Origin: Streptomyces sp. 11x1
GTDB taxonomy: Bacteria > Actinomycetota > Actinomycetes > Streptomycetales > Streptomycetaceae
NCBI RefSeq assembly: GCF_032598905.1
Contig: NZ_CP122458.1
Coordinates: 1,798,001-1,862,000 of the forward strand
Length of the DNA stretch: 64,000 nucleotides
Direction of reading: 5' to 3'
Position numbers and translations under genes: made by a program. Below, piece by piece: positions 1-9,052 of this stretch. The notes beneath the pieces were generated by a model, which made no database searches, had not been told where the DNA came from, and saw only the letters and a list, made by a program, of their open reading frames with translations. Every line of letters begins with the position of its first letter. The first letter of the stretch is position 1.

Positions 1-1799
1 AGGTCCTCTTCAAGGCCTCCCAGGACCCCGGCTACGCCTGCTTCCGCATCCCGGCGATCGTGCGAAGCAACACCGGCACCCTGCTCGCCTTCGCCGAGGG
101 CCGCGTCCTGAACTGCGGGGACGCGGCCGACATAGACCTCGTGGTGAAGCGGTCCACGGACGGCGGCCGCACCTGGGGCCCCTTGCAGGTGGTCAACGAG
201 GGCGGCGGCGACACCCACGGCAACCCCGCCCCCGTGGTCGACCGCCGGACCGGCCGCATCGTGCTGGCGGAGACGTACAACACGGGCCGCCTCGACAGCG
301 CGAGCTGTGACGTCCCCTGCGACCGCGCCCCGCACCTCCAGCGCAGCGACGACGACGGGCTGACCTGGTCCGAGCCGCGCAGCCTGAGCGACCAGATCCG
401 CCCGGCCGACTGGAACTCCTGGTACGCCACCGGCCCGGTGCACGGCATCCAGCTCACCCGGGGCCCGCGCGCCGGACGCCTCGTGCTCGGCGTCAACGCC
501 GAGACCTGGGCGGGCGGCCGGGTCACCGCCAACCACGCGGCGCTCGTGACCAGCGACGACGGCGGGGAGAACTGGAGGATCGGCGCCACGGACACCTGGC
601 CGGTCGCGGACGACGGAACGTTCCGCCAGAAGCCGTCGGAGCTGACACTCGCCGAGCGCGCGGACGGCTCGGTGCTGGTCAGCGGGCGCGAGCAGGACGG
701 CACCGACCTGGGCCACCGCAGCCAGACGGTCAGCAGGGACGGGGGCACCACCTTCACCGGGCCCTTCCGGGCGCTCCCGGACCTGTACACGCCCCAGGTG
801 CAGGGCTCCGTGCTGCGCCTCGGGAACCGGATGCTGCTGGCGGCCCCGGCCGACCTCGACCGCCGCCGCACCATGGCGATCCGCTCCTCGTACGACGGCG
901 GGCGCACCTGGGAGAGCGTGGACCGGGGCACGGTCGTCACCACGGACTGGTCCGGCTACTCGGATCTGGTCCGGATCGGCGGCGGCGAGGCAGGCAACGA
1001 GGTCGTCGGGCTGCTGTACGAGGGCGGCGCGGTCGACGCCCGGGACGAGATCCGCTTCGCCCGGTTCACCGAGGACTGGCTGAAGCCCCGCAGGGGTCCG
1101 GACCCGACGACGCCGGACCTCGCGCCCGGCGGCAGACCGGCGGCCGTCCTCGGGGGCGCCCGGCCCACGGACGGCGTGGTCGGCGGCGCGCTCGGGTTCG
1201 ACGGCGCCGACGACGCCGTACGGCTGCCGTACCGGTCCCGACTGCCGCTCGGCACCGAGGAGTTCACCGCCTCGCTCTGGTTCCGGTACTCGGCGACCGC
1301 CGGGGAACAGCCGATGCTGTGGATGGGCGGGGTCGGCACCACACAGCCGCAGGTGTGGCTGCGCGGGGAGCCGGCGTCCGGGCGGCTGACGGGGCTGATC
1401 ACCGTGCGGGACGGGGCCTCGCCGCCCCGCACCGCCTCCGTGCGCTCCACGGGCGCGTACAACGACGGGGCGTGGCACCGGCTCGTGCTACGGCGCGATG
1501 GGGGTACCTCCCGCGCGAGCGCAGCCGAGCGTGGGGGAGGGCAGCTCACCCTCTTCGTCGACGGCACCGCGTTCACCGCCGCCGACGTCCCCGGATCGGT
1601 CAGCCGGAACTCGCCGTTCGGCGTGCACATCGGGCAACGGGTGGACAGCCGCGCCCACTTCACCGGCTCGATCGACGAAGTACGGCTGTACGACCGGGCG
1701 TTGAGCGACGCGGAAGTGGCCGGGCTCTCGTCGGCCGACTCCGCGACGCGCGGCGAGATCCTGCGACTGCCCATGGACCGGGTGAACGCGGGCAACTAA
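1..1799 (+). CDS. Secreted exo-alpha-sialidase (GH33) with C-terminal LamG domain, 5' partial
   Basis: The reading frame is open from base 3, so the start lies outside the window. Near the beginning it carries the sialidase FRIP motif (ACFRIPAIV), whose arginine binds the sialate carboxylate in this family. Asp-box repeats follow (STDGGRTW, SDDDGLTW, SDDGGENW, SYDGGRTW, and a weaker SRDGGTTF), as expected for a six-bladed neuraminidase propeller that removes terminal sialic acids. After a Pro/Gly-rich linker, the last ~190 codons look like a LamG/concanavalin-type jelly roll (EFTASLWFRY, WHRLVLRRDGG, LTLFVDGT, IDEVRLYDRALSDAEV). A palindromic repeat is inserted in frame in this lectin domain at 1499-1540. 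The next gene starts 10 bp after the stop, so the two are probably co-transcribed. Confidence 0.9.
   Translation, partial: VLFKASQDPGYACFRIPAIVRSNTGTLLAFAEGRVLNCGDAADIDLVVKRSTDGGRTWGPLQVVNEGGGDTHGNPAPVVDRRTGRIVLAETYNTGRLDSASCDVPCDRAPHLQRSDDDGLTWSEPRSLSDQIRPADWNSWYATGPVHGIQLTRGPRAGRLVLGVNAETWAGGRVTANHAALVTSDDGGENWRIGATDTWPVADDGTFRQKPSELTLAERADGSVLVSGREQDGTDLGHRSQTVSRDGGTTFTGPFRALPDLYTPQVQGSVLRLGNRMLLAAPADLDRRRTMAIRSSYDGGRTWESVDRGTVVTTDWSGYSDLVRIGGGEAGNEVVGLLYEGGAVDARDEIRFARFTEDWLKPRRGPDPTTPDLAPGGRPAAVLGGARPTDGVVGGALGFDGADDAVRLPYRSRLPLGTEEFTASLWFRYSATAGEQPMLWMGGVGTTQPQVWLRGEPASGRLTGLITVRDGASPPRTASVRSTGAYNDGAWHRLVLRRDGGTSRASAAERGGGQLTLFVDGTAFTAADVPGSVSRNSPFGVHIGQRVDSRAHFTGSIDEVRLYDRALSDAEVAGLSSADSATRGEILRLPMDRVNAGN
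1499..1540 (+). repeat. Palindromic mini-element inserted in frame in the sialidase LamG domain
   Basis: This 42-bp stretch begins GGGGGTACCTCCCGCG and ends GCGTGGGGGAGG, so its ends are imperfect inverted complements. It adds roughly GTSRASAAERGG between DGG and GQLTLFVDG, where LamG domains normally have only a short turn. A related element lies in the DHFR-like gene at 11326-11354. From memory, elements of this look are widespread between Streptomyces genes. Confidence 0.65.
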
Positions 1800-1809
1800 C
1801 GTCCCTTGC

Positions 1810-3045
1810 GTGCCCGACGACGCCGGAGCGCGACAGCGGACAGGGGCCGGACCGGTCCTGATCCTGGCCCTGGTCCTGGCCCTCGCCGCCGTGCTGCTCA
1901 CCGTCCTCCCGGACGACGACCGGGAGGGCGGCGTGTCCTGCACGGCCAGTACGGTCCGGGACTGGAACCCGGACACGTCGCTGACCGGCGAGTTCACCCG
2001 GTACGGCGACGACGCGACCCGCACCGACGACTGGACCGGCGGCGACGGCACCCACTCCGTGCGGCTCCCGGACGGGCGGGTCCTGTGGCTGTTCTCGGAC
2101 ACCTATCTGGGCCAGGTGCACCCACCGCCCAACCCGGCCGGCGAGTCCGTCGCCTGGCGGGACGTCGCCACGCCCCTGGTACGCAACTCGGCCGTGGTGA
2201 TGTCCCCTTCGGGTCGTCTGGAGGCCACGCTCCCGGCGCCCGTCTTCCCGGACCCGGCCCCGCAGCGATGGCGCTGGCCGGTGGCCGCCCGGGTCGAGCC
2301 CCGCTCCCCCGGCTCGGACGAGAAGGTCGTACGGGTGCTGCTGTGGACGCGTACGGCAGGGCCGTCGCCGTGGATCTACGGGGTGCCCACCGCGACCGAG
2401 GTCGCCACCCTGTCGCTGCCGGAGCTGCGGTTGGAGGGGATCACCACGGTGCTGGACCAGGAGGCGGTCGCTGATCCGGCCCGGCGGGTGCTGTTCGGGA
2501 CGACGGCCGTGGACGCGGGCGAGTGGACGTACGTCTTCGGCGGCACCGACGCCCAGGCCGCCTCCCGGCCGACCTCACACGCGTATGTGGCCCGGGTGCC
2601 GCGCGGCCGGCTCGGGGAGCCGGGGGCGTGGGAGTACTGGGACGGAAGCCGGTGGGCGGTGCGGGGGCGGCCGAAGGCGGTGCTCGGCGACGGTGGGGAC
2701 AAGGGGGTGGGCAGTGCCTTCAGCGTCGTCCGGGACGGGCGCACCTATGTGCTGTTCACCATGGCCGCCGGGACGGCGGGGCTGACGACCGTCACCGCGT
2801 ACTGGGCCTGCTCCCCCACCGGCCCCTGGCACGGGCCCACCGAGGGGTTCAGTCCCCCGCTGCCGAACAGCGGCGTCGCGGCGTACAACCCGCAGGCGCA
2901 CCGGGCGGTCGGCGACGGGCGGCTGGTGCTCAGCTACGACGTCAACTGGCTGGACGCCGACGCGGCAGCGGCGCAGCTGAACATCACCCGGAACGTTTCC
3001 CTGTACCGGCCGCGGTTCGTATCGCTTCGTCTGGCTGCTCCGTGA
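1810..3045 (+). CDS. Secreted or membrane-anchored DUF4185-like protein
   Basis: The 411-residue product has an N-terminal hydrophobic segment (residues ~14-34, VLILALVLALAAVLLTVL) that may be a signal anchor or uncleaved signal peptide, followed by a predicted beta-rich body. LPDGRVLWLFSDTYLG and the later VGSAFSVVRDGRTYVLF resemble the DUF4185/DUF5005 group of five-bladed, glycosidase-like propellers found near carbohydrate-active enzymes. The GTG start at 1810 follows the sialidase stop by 10 bp, so a role in handling the same glycans is a reasonable inference. The 3' end overlaps the convergent transporter gene by 62 bp. No catalytic residues can be assigned with confidence. Confidence 0.65.
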   Translation: MPDDAGARQRTGAGPVLILALVLALAAVLLTVLPDDDREGGVSCTASTVRDWNPDTSLTGEFTRYGDDATRTDDWTGGDGTHSVRLPDGRVLWLFSDTYLGQVHPPPNPAGESVAWRDVATPLVRNSAVVMSPSGRLEATLPAPVFPDPAPQRWRWPVAARVEPRSPGSDEKVVRVLLWTRTAGPSPWIYGVPTATEVATLSLPELRLEGITTVLDQEAVADPARRVLFGTTAVDAGEWTYVFGGTDAQAASRPTSHAYVARVPRGRLGEPGAWEYWDGSRWAVRGRPKAVLGDGGDKGVGSAFSVVRDGRTYVLFTMAAGTAGLTTVTAYWACSPTGPWHGPTEGFSPPLPNSGVAAYNPQAHRAVGDGRLVLSYDVNWLDADAAAAQLNITRNVSLYRPRFVSLRLAAP

Positions 3046-4039
3046 CCGCCGGCTCGTCCGCGGAGCCCTCCACCGGGTCCTTGGCGCGGCGCTTGGCGAT
3101 GACCGCGCAGACCATGAGCTGCATCTGGTGGAAGAGCATCAGCGGCAAGACGGCGAGGGACGCCTCGGTGCCGAACAGGACGCTCGCCATGGGCAGTCCG
3201 GAGGCGAGGGACTTCTTGGAGCCCGCGAACTGGATCGCGACGCGGTCCGCCCGGTCGAAGCGCAGGGCCTTGGCGCCGTACCAGGTGAGCAGCAGCATCA
3301 CCGCGAGCAGGACCGCCTCGACGACGAGGAGTCCGGCGAGCCGCAGCGGGCTGACCTGGCTCCAGATCCCGCGCACCATACCCTCGCTGAAGGCGACGTA
3401 GACGACGAGGAGGATGGAGCCGCGGTCGACGAGGCCGAGGATCCGCTTGTGCCGGGTGACGAAGCCGCCGATCCAGCGGCGGGCCAGCTGTCCGGCGACG
3501 AACGGCACCAGCAGCTGGAGCACGATCTTCAGCAGCGAGTCGGCGGAGAAGCCGCCGACGCTGGCGCCCAGCAGGCTCGCGGCGAGCAGCGGGGTGACCA
3601 CGATGCCCGCGAGGGAGGAGAAGGAGCCCGCGCAGATCGCGGCGGGGACGTTGCCCCGGGCCATCGAGGTGAAGGCGATCGAGGACTGGATCGTCGACGG
3701 GACGAGGGTGAGGAAGAGCAGACCGGCGTAGAGGGAGGGGGTGAGGAATACCGGTTCGAGGCCGCGGGCCGCCAGACCCAGCAGCGGGAAGATGACGAAC
3801 GTGCAGGCCAGAACGGTGAGATGGAGCCGCCAGTGCTTGAGGCCGTCGAGGGCCTCGCGGGTGGAGAGCCGGGCGCCGTAGAGAAAGAAGAGGAAGGCGA
3901 TCGCGGCCGTGGACGCCCCCGAGGCGACCTCGGCGGCCGCGCCCCGCGCCGGGAGGAGCGCCGCGACGCCCACCGTCCCGAGCAACAGCAGGATGTACGG
4001 GTCGATCGGCATCCAACTCGGCCACTTCAGGCGTTTCAC
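2984..4039 (-). CDS. Bile acid:sodium symporter (BASS/SBF-like) family transporter
   Basis: The 351-residue protein has about ten hydrophobic helices (YILLLLGTVGVAALL, AAIAFLFFLYGARLS, LTVLACTFVIFPLLGL and others). FLTLVPSTIQSSIAFTS and the following NVPAAICAGSFSSLAGI fit the SBF-like (YfeH) branch, which moves organic anions with sodium. The conserved GSKKS-type stretch (QFAGSKKSLASGLP) is present. It is divergent from a LysR regulator with a shared 141-bp promoter region, a common arrangement in which the regulator controls the transporter. The C-terminal ~35 residues are hydrophilic, and their coding sequence overlaps the 3' end of the convergent upstream gene by 62 bp. The substrate cannot be told. 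Confidence 0.88.
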   Translation of the reverse strand: MKRLKWPSWMPIDPYILLLLGTVGVAALLPARGAAAEVASGASTAAIAFLFFLYGARLSTREALDGLKHWRLHLTVLACTFVIFPLLGLAARGLEPVFLTPSLYAGLLFLTLVPSTIQSSIAFTSMARGNVPAAICAGSFSSLAGIVVTPLLAASLLGASVGGFSADSLLKIVLQLLVPFVAGQLARRWIGGFVTRHKRILGLVDRGSILLVVYVAFSEGMVRGIWSQVSPLRLAGLLVVEAVLLAVMLLLTWYGAKALRFDRADRVAIQFAGSKKSLASGLPMASVLFGTEASLAVLPLMLFHQMQLMVCAVIAKRRAKDPVEGSADEPAVTEQPDEAIRTAAGTGKRSG

Positions 4040-4143
4040 GGTGCTCCACGTACTTTCGATGAGGGTGCGTCAGGGGCCGGAAGGCCCCTCTCCATCGTCC
4101 TCTCCCGCCCCTTGATCGGGAATCCTTCATACCGCTCTGACTG

Positions 4144-4162
4144 TTATCGCGTTCCACGATAA
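4144..4162. promoter_or_regulatory. Likely LysR operator in the divergent BASS/LysR promoter
   Basis: Perfect 6-bp arms TTATCG and CGATAA are separated by 7 bp, giving the T-N11-A layout that LysR-type regulators bind. The site lies 19 bp before the GTG of the LysR gene and about 105 bp before the transporter start, so it could serve both autoregulation and transporter control. Confidence 0.6.
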
Positions 4163-4180
4163 GCGGGTAGGCTGGCGCTC

Positions 4181-5056
4181 GTGTACGACCCCTCCCAGCT
4201 GCGCACCTTCCTCGCCGTGGCCCAGACCCTGAGCTTCACCCAGGCCGCCCGGCGGCTGGGGCTGCGGCAGTCCACGGTCAGCCAGCACGTGCGGCGGCTG
4301 GAGGACGCGGCCGGGCGGCAGCTGTTCTCCCGGGACACGCACTCCGTGGAGCTGACGGAGGACGGCGAGGCGATGCTCGGCTTCGCCCGGCGGCTCCTTG
4401 AGGTGCACGAGCAGGCGACGGCGTTCTTCACCGGGACCCGGCTGCGCGGACGGCTGCGGTTCGGCGCCTCGGAGGACTTCGTGCTGACCCGGCTCCCGGA
4501 GATCCTGGAGGCCTTCCGGCACGACCATCCCGAGGTGGAGCTGGAGCTGACCGTCGAGCTGTCGGGCACGCTGCACGAGCGGCTCGCGGCGGGCAAGCTC
4601 GATCTGGTGCTGGCCAAGCGCCGTCCGGAGGATCCCCGCGGCGAGCCCGTCTGGACGGACCGGCTGGTGTGGATCGGCGCGGAGCGGCTCCGCCTCGACG
4701 CCGACCGGCCGGTCCCGCTGATCATCTATCCACCGCCGGGCATCACCCGCACCCTGGCCCTGGAGGCGCTGGAGCGCGAGGGCCGCGCCTGGCGGATCGC
4801 CTGCACCAGCGGCAGCCTCAACGGCCTCGTCGCCGCCGCCCGGGCGGGCCTCGGCGTGATGGCGCATTCCCGCCGTCTGGTGCCCCCCGGCCTGGTCCGC
4901 GTCCCGGAGCGGGCCGGGCTGCCGGAGCTCGGCGAGGTCGACTTCGTCCTCGTCCACGGCCGCCGCCCGGGTGCGGCGACGAGCGCGGCGGACGCCCTCG
5001 CGGCGGCCATCCTCGCCGGCGGCGACCGGCTCCACGGCCGTGCACGGGGGGTGTGA
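4181..5056 (+). CDS. LysR-family transcriptional regulator
   Basis: The 291-residue protein has the canonical N-terminal winged helix-turn-helix (LRTFLAVAQTLSFTQAARRLGLRQSTVSQHVRRLEDAAGRQLF, residues 6-49, given here in pieces: SFTQAARRLG, QSTVSQHVRR). An effector-binding domain follows (residues ~90-285; LRFGASEDFVLTRLPEIL, DLVLAKRRPED). Length is normal for the family. The GTG start at 4181 fits the usual short N-terminus before the HTH. It is divergent from the BASS transporter, the obvious candidate target. The inducer is unknown. Confidence 0.93.
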   Translation: MYDPSQLRTFLAVAQTLSFTQAARRLGLRQSTVSQHVRRLEDAAGRQLFSRDTHSVELTEDGEAMLGFARRLLEVHEQATAFFTGTRLRGRLRFGASEDFVLTRLPEILEAFRHDHPEVELELTVELSGTLHERLAAGKLDLVLAKRRPEDPRGEPVWTDRLVWIGAERLRLDADRPVPLIIYPPPGITRTLALEALEREGRAWRIACTSGSLNGLVAAARAGLGVMAHSRRLVPPGLVRVPERAGLPELGEVDFVLVHGRRPGAATSAADALAAAILAGGDRLHGRARGV

Positions 5057-5333
5057 CGGCCCCGGACCGGACCTGAACGATGCTCGCGTTTCCCCAGGTC
5101 GGATCGTGTTCGCGAGGACGCGCACCGTAACCGGACCGTGCGGGTTCGGTGGAGATTGCGGTCCCGAAACTTACTGATGCGCCAGGAATTGCGCCTGAGA
5201 CCTCCCCATCTGCGTGTGTTTTCCGGCGTCACGCCCTGCCGTCCCCTCGAATGCGCCCCCTCCACGACCCTCCCGTCCGTTCTCCCGGTGAGGTAGCTTT
5301 CACGCGCTGTGCGGAGCGCCACGAGGAGCGGGT
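5057..5333. other. Intergenic region before the acyl-CoA synthetase
   Basis: This 277-bp gap has comparatively AT-rich patches near 5150-5225, probably the promoter of the downstream gene. No clear operator, hairpin or small ORF was recognised. Confidence 0.3.
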
Positions 5334-7160
5334 TTGCGCGAGTTCACCAACCCCCCGTTGGCGTCGGCGCCGCCGGTGGGCGGCCTGGCCGACGTCGTCT
5401 TCGAGTACGCCCAGGAGGACCCGGCGCACATCGCGCTCGGCCGCAAGGACGAGCGGGGCGAGTGGCGCGACGTGACCTCCGCCGAGTTCCGCGACGAGGT
5501 CCTCGCACTGGCGAAGGGCCTGCTGGCGCAGGGCATCCGGTTCGGCGACCGGGTCGCCATCATGTGCCGTACGCGCTACGAGTGGACCCTCTTCGACTAC
5601 GCGCTGTGGACCGTCGGCGCCCAGGTCGTCCCCGTCTACCCGACCTCCTCGGCCGAGCAGGTCTTCTGGATGCTGTACGACTCCCAGTGCACGGCCGCCA
5701 TGGTCGAGCACGAGGACCACGCGATGACCATCGCCACGGTCATCGACCGGCTCCCGCAGCTGCGCAGGCTCTGGCAGCTGGACGTGGGCGCGGTGCAGGA
5801 GCTGTACGAGTCGGGGGCGCACCTCGACGACGAGGTGGTGCACCGGCACCGGCGCGCGGTGACGCCGGAGTCGATCGCGACGATCATCTACACCTCCGGC
5901 ACGACGGGCCGCCCCAAGGGCTGTGTCATCTCGCACGCCAACTTCATGGTCGAGGCGGACACGGTCATCGAGCGCTGGGCGCCGCTGTTCAAGTCCCGCA
6001 GGGGTGACGAGGCGGCGACGCTGCTGTTCCTGCCGCTCGCGCACGTCTTCGGGCGGATGGTGCAGGTCGCGGGCATCCGGGGGAAGGTCAAGTTCGGCCA
6101 TCAGCCGCAGCTCAATGCGGCGGTCCTGCTGCCCGACCTGGCCGCCTTCAAGCCGACGTTCTTCCTCGCGGTGCCGTACATCTTCGAGAAGGTCTTCAAC
6201 GCGAGCCGGCGCAAGGCCGAACGCGAGGGCAGGGACGGGCCGTTCGAGAAGGCCGTCGAGGTCGCCGTGAAGTACGCGGACGCGATGGAGGCACGTGCCT
6301 GGGGCACCGGGCCCGGCCCGTCGGCCGGGCTGCGGATGCAGCACCAGTTCTTCGACAAGGTCGTCTACGGCAAGATCCGCGAGGCCATGGGCGGCCGGAT
6401 CAAGTACGCGATGTCGGGCGGTTCGGCGATGGACCGCCGGCTCGGCCTGTTCTTCGCGGGCGCGGGCGTCCACATCTTCGAGGGGTACGGTCTGACGGAG
6501 TGCACGGCGGCCGCGACCGCCAACCCGCCGGAACGCACCCGGTACGGCACCGTCGGCCAGGCCATCCCGGGCATGACCGTGCACATCGCGGACGACGGCG
6601 AGATCTGGCTGCGCGGCCCCAACGTCTTCCAGGGCTACCTCAACAACCAGAAGGCCACCGACGAGACGCTGCACGACGGCTGGCTCGCCACCGGTGACCT
6701 GGGCTCCCTCGACGAGGACGGCTATCTCACCATCACCGGGCGGAAGAAGGAGATCCTGGTGACCTCGGGCGGCAAGAGCGTCTCGCCCGCGATCCTGGAG
6801 GAACGGGTGCGCGACCATCCGCTGGTCGCCCAGTGCATCGTGGTCGGCAACGACCGCCCGTACATCGCCGCGCTGGTCACCCTGGACGGGGAGGCCGTCG
6901 AGCACTGGCTCCAGATGCACCACAAGGCGAAGCTGTCGCCGGCCGAGCTGGTGCGCGATCCGGAGCTGGAGACCGAGGTGCGGCGGGCGGTGGTCGCCGC
7001 CAACACCCTGGTCTCGCAGGCCGAGTCGATCCGTACGTTCCGGATCCTCGCCCACCAGTTCACCGAGGAGCACGGTCTGCTGACGCCCTCGCTGAAGCTG
7101 AAGCGGAAGGCGATCGAGAAGGCGTACGCGAGCGAGGTCGAGGCGCTGTACCGGGCGTGA
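5334..7160 (+). CDS. Long-chain fatty acid-CoA ligase (AMP-forming)
   Basis: The 608-residue protein activates fatty acids to acyl-CoA through an acyl-adenylate. It has the P-loop-like AMP-binding motif (IIYTSGTTGRPKG, ~residues 183-195), FEGYGLTECTAA, and the hinge/ATP motif WLATGDLGSLDEDGY followed by TGRKKE. The GRKKEILVTSGGK lysine region is intact. Length and layout match the FAA1/FadD15 type of actinobacterial synthetase. The start is TTG at 5334, chosen because GAGGAG lies 5 bp upstream and the protein begins a few residues before the conserved region. It appears to be a single-gene unit. Confidence 0.93.
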   Translation: MREFTNPPLASAPPVGGLADVVFEYAQEDPAHIALGRKDERGEWRDVTSAEFRDEVLALAKGLLAQGIRFGDRVAIMCRTRYEWTLFDYALWTVGAQVVPVYPTSSAEQVFWMLYDSQCTAAMVEHEDHAMTIATVIDRLPQLRRLWQLDVGAVQELYESGAHLDDEVVHRHRRAVTPESIATIIYTSGTTGRPKGCVISHANFMVEADTVIERWAPLFKSRRGDEAATLLFLPLAHVFGRMVQVAGIRGKVKFGHQPQLNAAVLLPDLAAFKPTFFLAVPYIFEKVFNASRRKAEREGRDGPFEKAVEVAVKYADAMEARAWGTGPGPSAGLRMQHQFFDKVVYGKIREAMGGRIKYAMSGGSAMDRRLGLFFAGAGVHIFEGYGLTECTAAATANPPERTRYGTVGQAIPGMTVHIADDGEIWLRGPNVFQGYLNNQKATDETLHDGWLATGDLGSLDEDGYLTITGRKKEILVTSGGKSVSPAILEERVRDHPLVAQCIVVGNDRPYIAALVTLDGEAVEHWLQMHHKAKLSPAELVRDPELETEVRRAVVAANTLVSQAESIRTFRILAHQFTEEHGLLTPSLKLKRKAIEKAYASEVEALYRA

Positions 7161-7179
7161 GCCCCGCCCCCCTCGCCGG

Positions 7180-7962
7180 TCAGACCAACTGGTAGCCCCG
7201 CATGTTCCGCAGCAGCAGATGGCAGTTCTGCAGGGAACCCGAGGTGTCGCCCAGCGAGCGGTAGATGCCCCACTTGGGGCGGAGCCGGTCCGCGAGAAAG
7301 GTGTCGACGCCGGCGCGGGAGACGTCGATGAGCGTGGTGGAGCCCTTCTTGAGGATCCAACGCACCGAACCGGCCGAGCCGTTGCCCACCTTGACCTGGA
7401 AGTCGACGTCCACCCAGGAGTTGTGCAGCGGCGCCAGGTCGGTGCGCCCGACCAGGATGTCGTCGATCGGCAGCTTCAGTTCGATGGTCTGCGCCCCGTT
7501 CACCCGTCGCAGGGACTGCACGACGAGCGGCGAGCTGCCGGCGCCGGGCTGTTTCATCTGCATGATGTGCGTGAAGCTGGTGGTCGCCTTCAGCGAGGTC
7601 GGGATGTACATCTGGTAGGTGACCCGCCAGGTCTGCCCCTCTGTCCAGCGCAGGAAGCCGCTGCCCGTCCGCAGGCCGGTGACCTCGTGGCGCTGACGGT
7701 CGGTGGAGGTGTCCCGGTCGACGGTGTGCATGTCGAACCGCCAGGTGTCGCCGGTGGCGCGGATGTGCGGCGCGGCGGCGGTGTGGGAGTCGGCGCGGTC
7801 GTCCTCCAGGGTCTCGAAGGCCCGCAGTCCGTCGGCGCTCGCCGAGGGGGACCACTTCAACTGCCAGGAGGCGGCGTGCGCGGCGGGGGCCGGCAGCGCG
7901 GCGGCGGCCGCCGCCGCGCTGCCGAGCGCGGCGCCGAGGATGTTCCTGCGTGTGGGGGTCAT
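7180..7962 (-). CDS. Tat-exported polysaccharide-lyase-like protein (heparin lyase I fold)
   Basis: The product is about 260 residues. It starts with a twin-arginine signal (TPTRRNILGAALG, then an Ala-rich hydrophobic stretch ending in AHAAS), so it is folded before export. The mature part (WQLKWSPSASADGLRAFETLEDDR, shown here as WQLKWSPSAS and FETLEDDR; RWTEGQTWRVTYQMYIP; FTHIMQMKQPG) resembles the jelly-roll heparin-lyase-like/PL20 group that cleaves uronic-acid polysaccharides. The ATG at 7962 is preferred to one five codons upstream because it places the RR motif normally. A DasR-type site lies ~85 bp upstream. Substrate and activity are inferences. Confidence 0.65.
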   Translation of the reverse strand: MTPTRRNILGAALGSAAAAAAALPAPAAHAASWQLKWSPSASADGLRAFETLEDDRADSHTAAAPHIRATGDTWRFDMHTVDRDTSTDRQRHEVTGLRTGSGFLRWTEGQTWRVTYQMYIPTSLKATTSFTHIMQMKQPGAGSSPLVVQSLRRVNGAQTIELKLPIDDILVGRTDLAPLHNSWVDVDFQVKVGNGSAGSVRWILKKGSTTLIDVSRAGVDTFLADRLRPKWGIYRSLGDTSGSLQNCHLLLRNMRGYQLV

Positions 7963-8045
7963 CAGCCATCCATTCACGTACGTGAGTGAGATTCACCGAC
8001 GTGTGTCGCGGCAAGGACAGGTTCCCCGCGTGACTGCGTTCGGTC

Positions 8046-8061
8046 AATGGTCCAGACCGAT
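8046..8061. promoter_or_regulatory. Candidate DasR (dre) or chitinase-type operator
   Basis: AATGGTCCAGACCGAT contains the core TGGTCCAGACC. The chitinase-promoter repeat of streptomycetes and the DasR box (consensus around TGGTCTAGACCA) have the same core. It lies between the divergent lyase-like gene and the aldo/keto reductase, ~85 bp from the lyase start. Palindromic match is 12 of 16 to the DasR consensus as remembered. Confidence 0.4.
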
Positions 8062-8194
8062 AGGTTGGGACCGCCGGATCCATTTCCGGCCAATCTGCGA
8101 TTCGGGGCGCGAGCGAGCCGCTCAGGAATGCATCGCGCGCCGTGATCGTTGACGATGGGAAGTACCACCCGACGACTTGAAGGATCGAGAGCTC

Positions 8195-9031
8195 GTGAGC
8201 AGCAAGGTCCCCCCGATCATCCTGAACAACGGCGTCGAGATGCCCCAGCTGGGCTTCGGCGTGTGGCAGGTGCCGGACGACGAGGCCGAGCAGGCGGTCA
8301 CCACCGCACTGGAGGCCGGCTACCGGAGCATCGACACCGCCGCGATCTACGGCAACGAGGAGGGTACGGGCAAGGCACTCGCCAAGGCCGGCGTCGCCCG
8401 CAAGGACCTCTTCGTCACCACCAAGCTCTGGAACAGCGACCAGGGCTACGAGTCCACCCTGCGCGCCTTCGACGAGTCCCTGGACAAGCTCGGCCTGGAG
8501 TACGTGGATCTGTACCTGATCCACTGGCCGATGCCGGACCGGGGCACCTTCGTCGACACGTTCAAGGCGTTCGAGAAGCTCTACGCCGACGGACGCGCGA
8601 AGGCCATCGGTGTCTCCAACTTCCTTCCGGAGCACCTGGAGACCCTGATCGAGGCCACGAACGTCATCCCGGCCGTCAACCAGATCGAGCTGCACCCGCA
8701 CCTGCAGCAGCTCGCCGCCCGCGAGTACCACGCGGAGCAGGGCATCGCCACCGAGGCCTGGTCGCCGCTCGGCCAGGGCAAGGGGCTCCTGGAGGTCCCG
8801 GCGATCATCGCGATCGCACAGAAGCACGGCCGCACCCCCGCGCAGGTGGTCCTCCGCTGGCACCTCCAGCTGGGCAACGTGGTCATCCCCAAGTCCGTGA
8901 CCCCGTCCCGCATCAAGGAGAACATCGAGGTCTTCGACTTCTCCCTGGACACCGAGGACATCGCCGCGATCAGCGCACTGAACGAGGACCGGCGCATCGG
9001 CCCGGACCCGGCGACGTTCAACCAGGCCTGA
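8195..9031 (+). CDS. Aldo/keto reductase
   Basis: The 278-residue protein is an NADPH-dependent carbonyl reductase of the AKR5 type. The catalytic tetrad is visible: Asp in RSIDTAAIY with its Tyr, Lys in VTTKLWN, and His in LIHWPMP. The NADP-binding end is also present ([19 protein letters not shown]). Length is typical. GTG at 8195 is chosen over a TTG six codons upstream because the upstream AAGGA can act as the ribosome site and homologues usually begin just before the VPPIILNNG strand. A strong hairpin follows the stop. The physiological substrate is unknown. Confidence 0.92.
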   Translation: MSSKVPPIILNNGVEMPQLGFGVWQVPDDEAEQAVTTALEAGYRSIDTAAIYGNEEGTGKALAKAGVARKDLFVTTKLWNSDQGYESTLRAFDESLDKLGLEYVDLYLIHWPMPDRGTFVDTFKAFEKLYADGRAKAIGVSNFLPEHLETLIEATNVIPAVNQIELHPHLQQLAAREYHAEQGIATEAWSPLGQGKGLLEVPAIIAIAQKHGRTPAQVVLRWHLQLGNVVIPKSVTPSRIKENIEVFDFSLDTEDIAAISALNEDRRIGPDPATFNQA

Positions 9032-9052
9032 GACAAGGCCCGAGACAGACCT

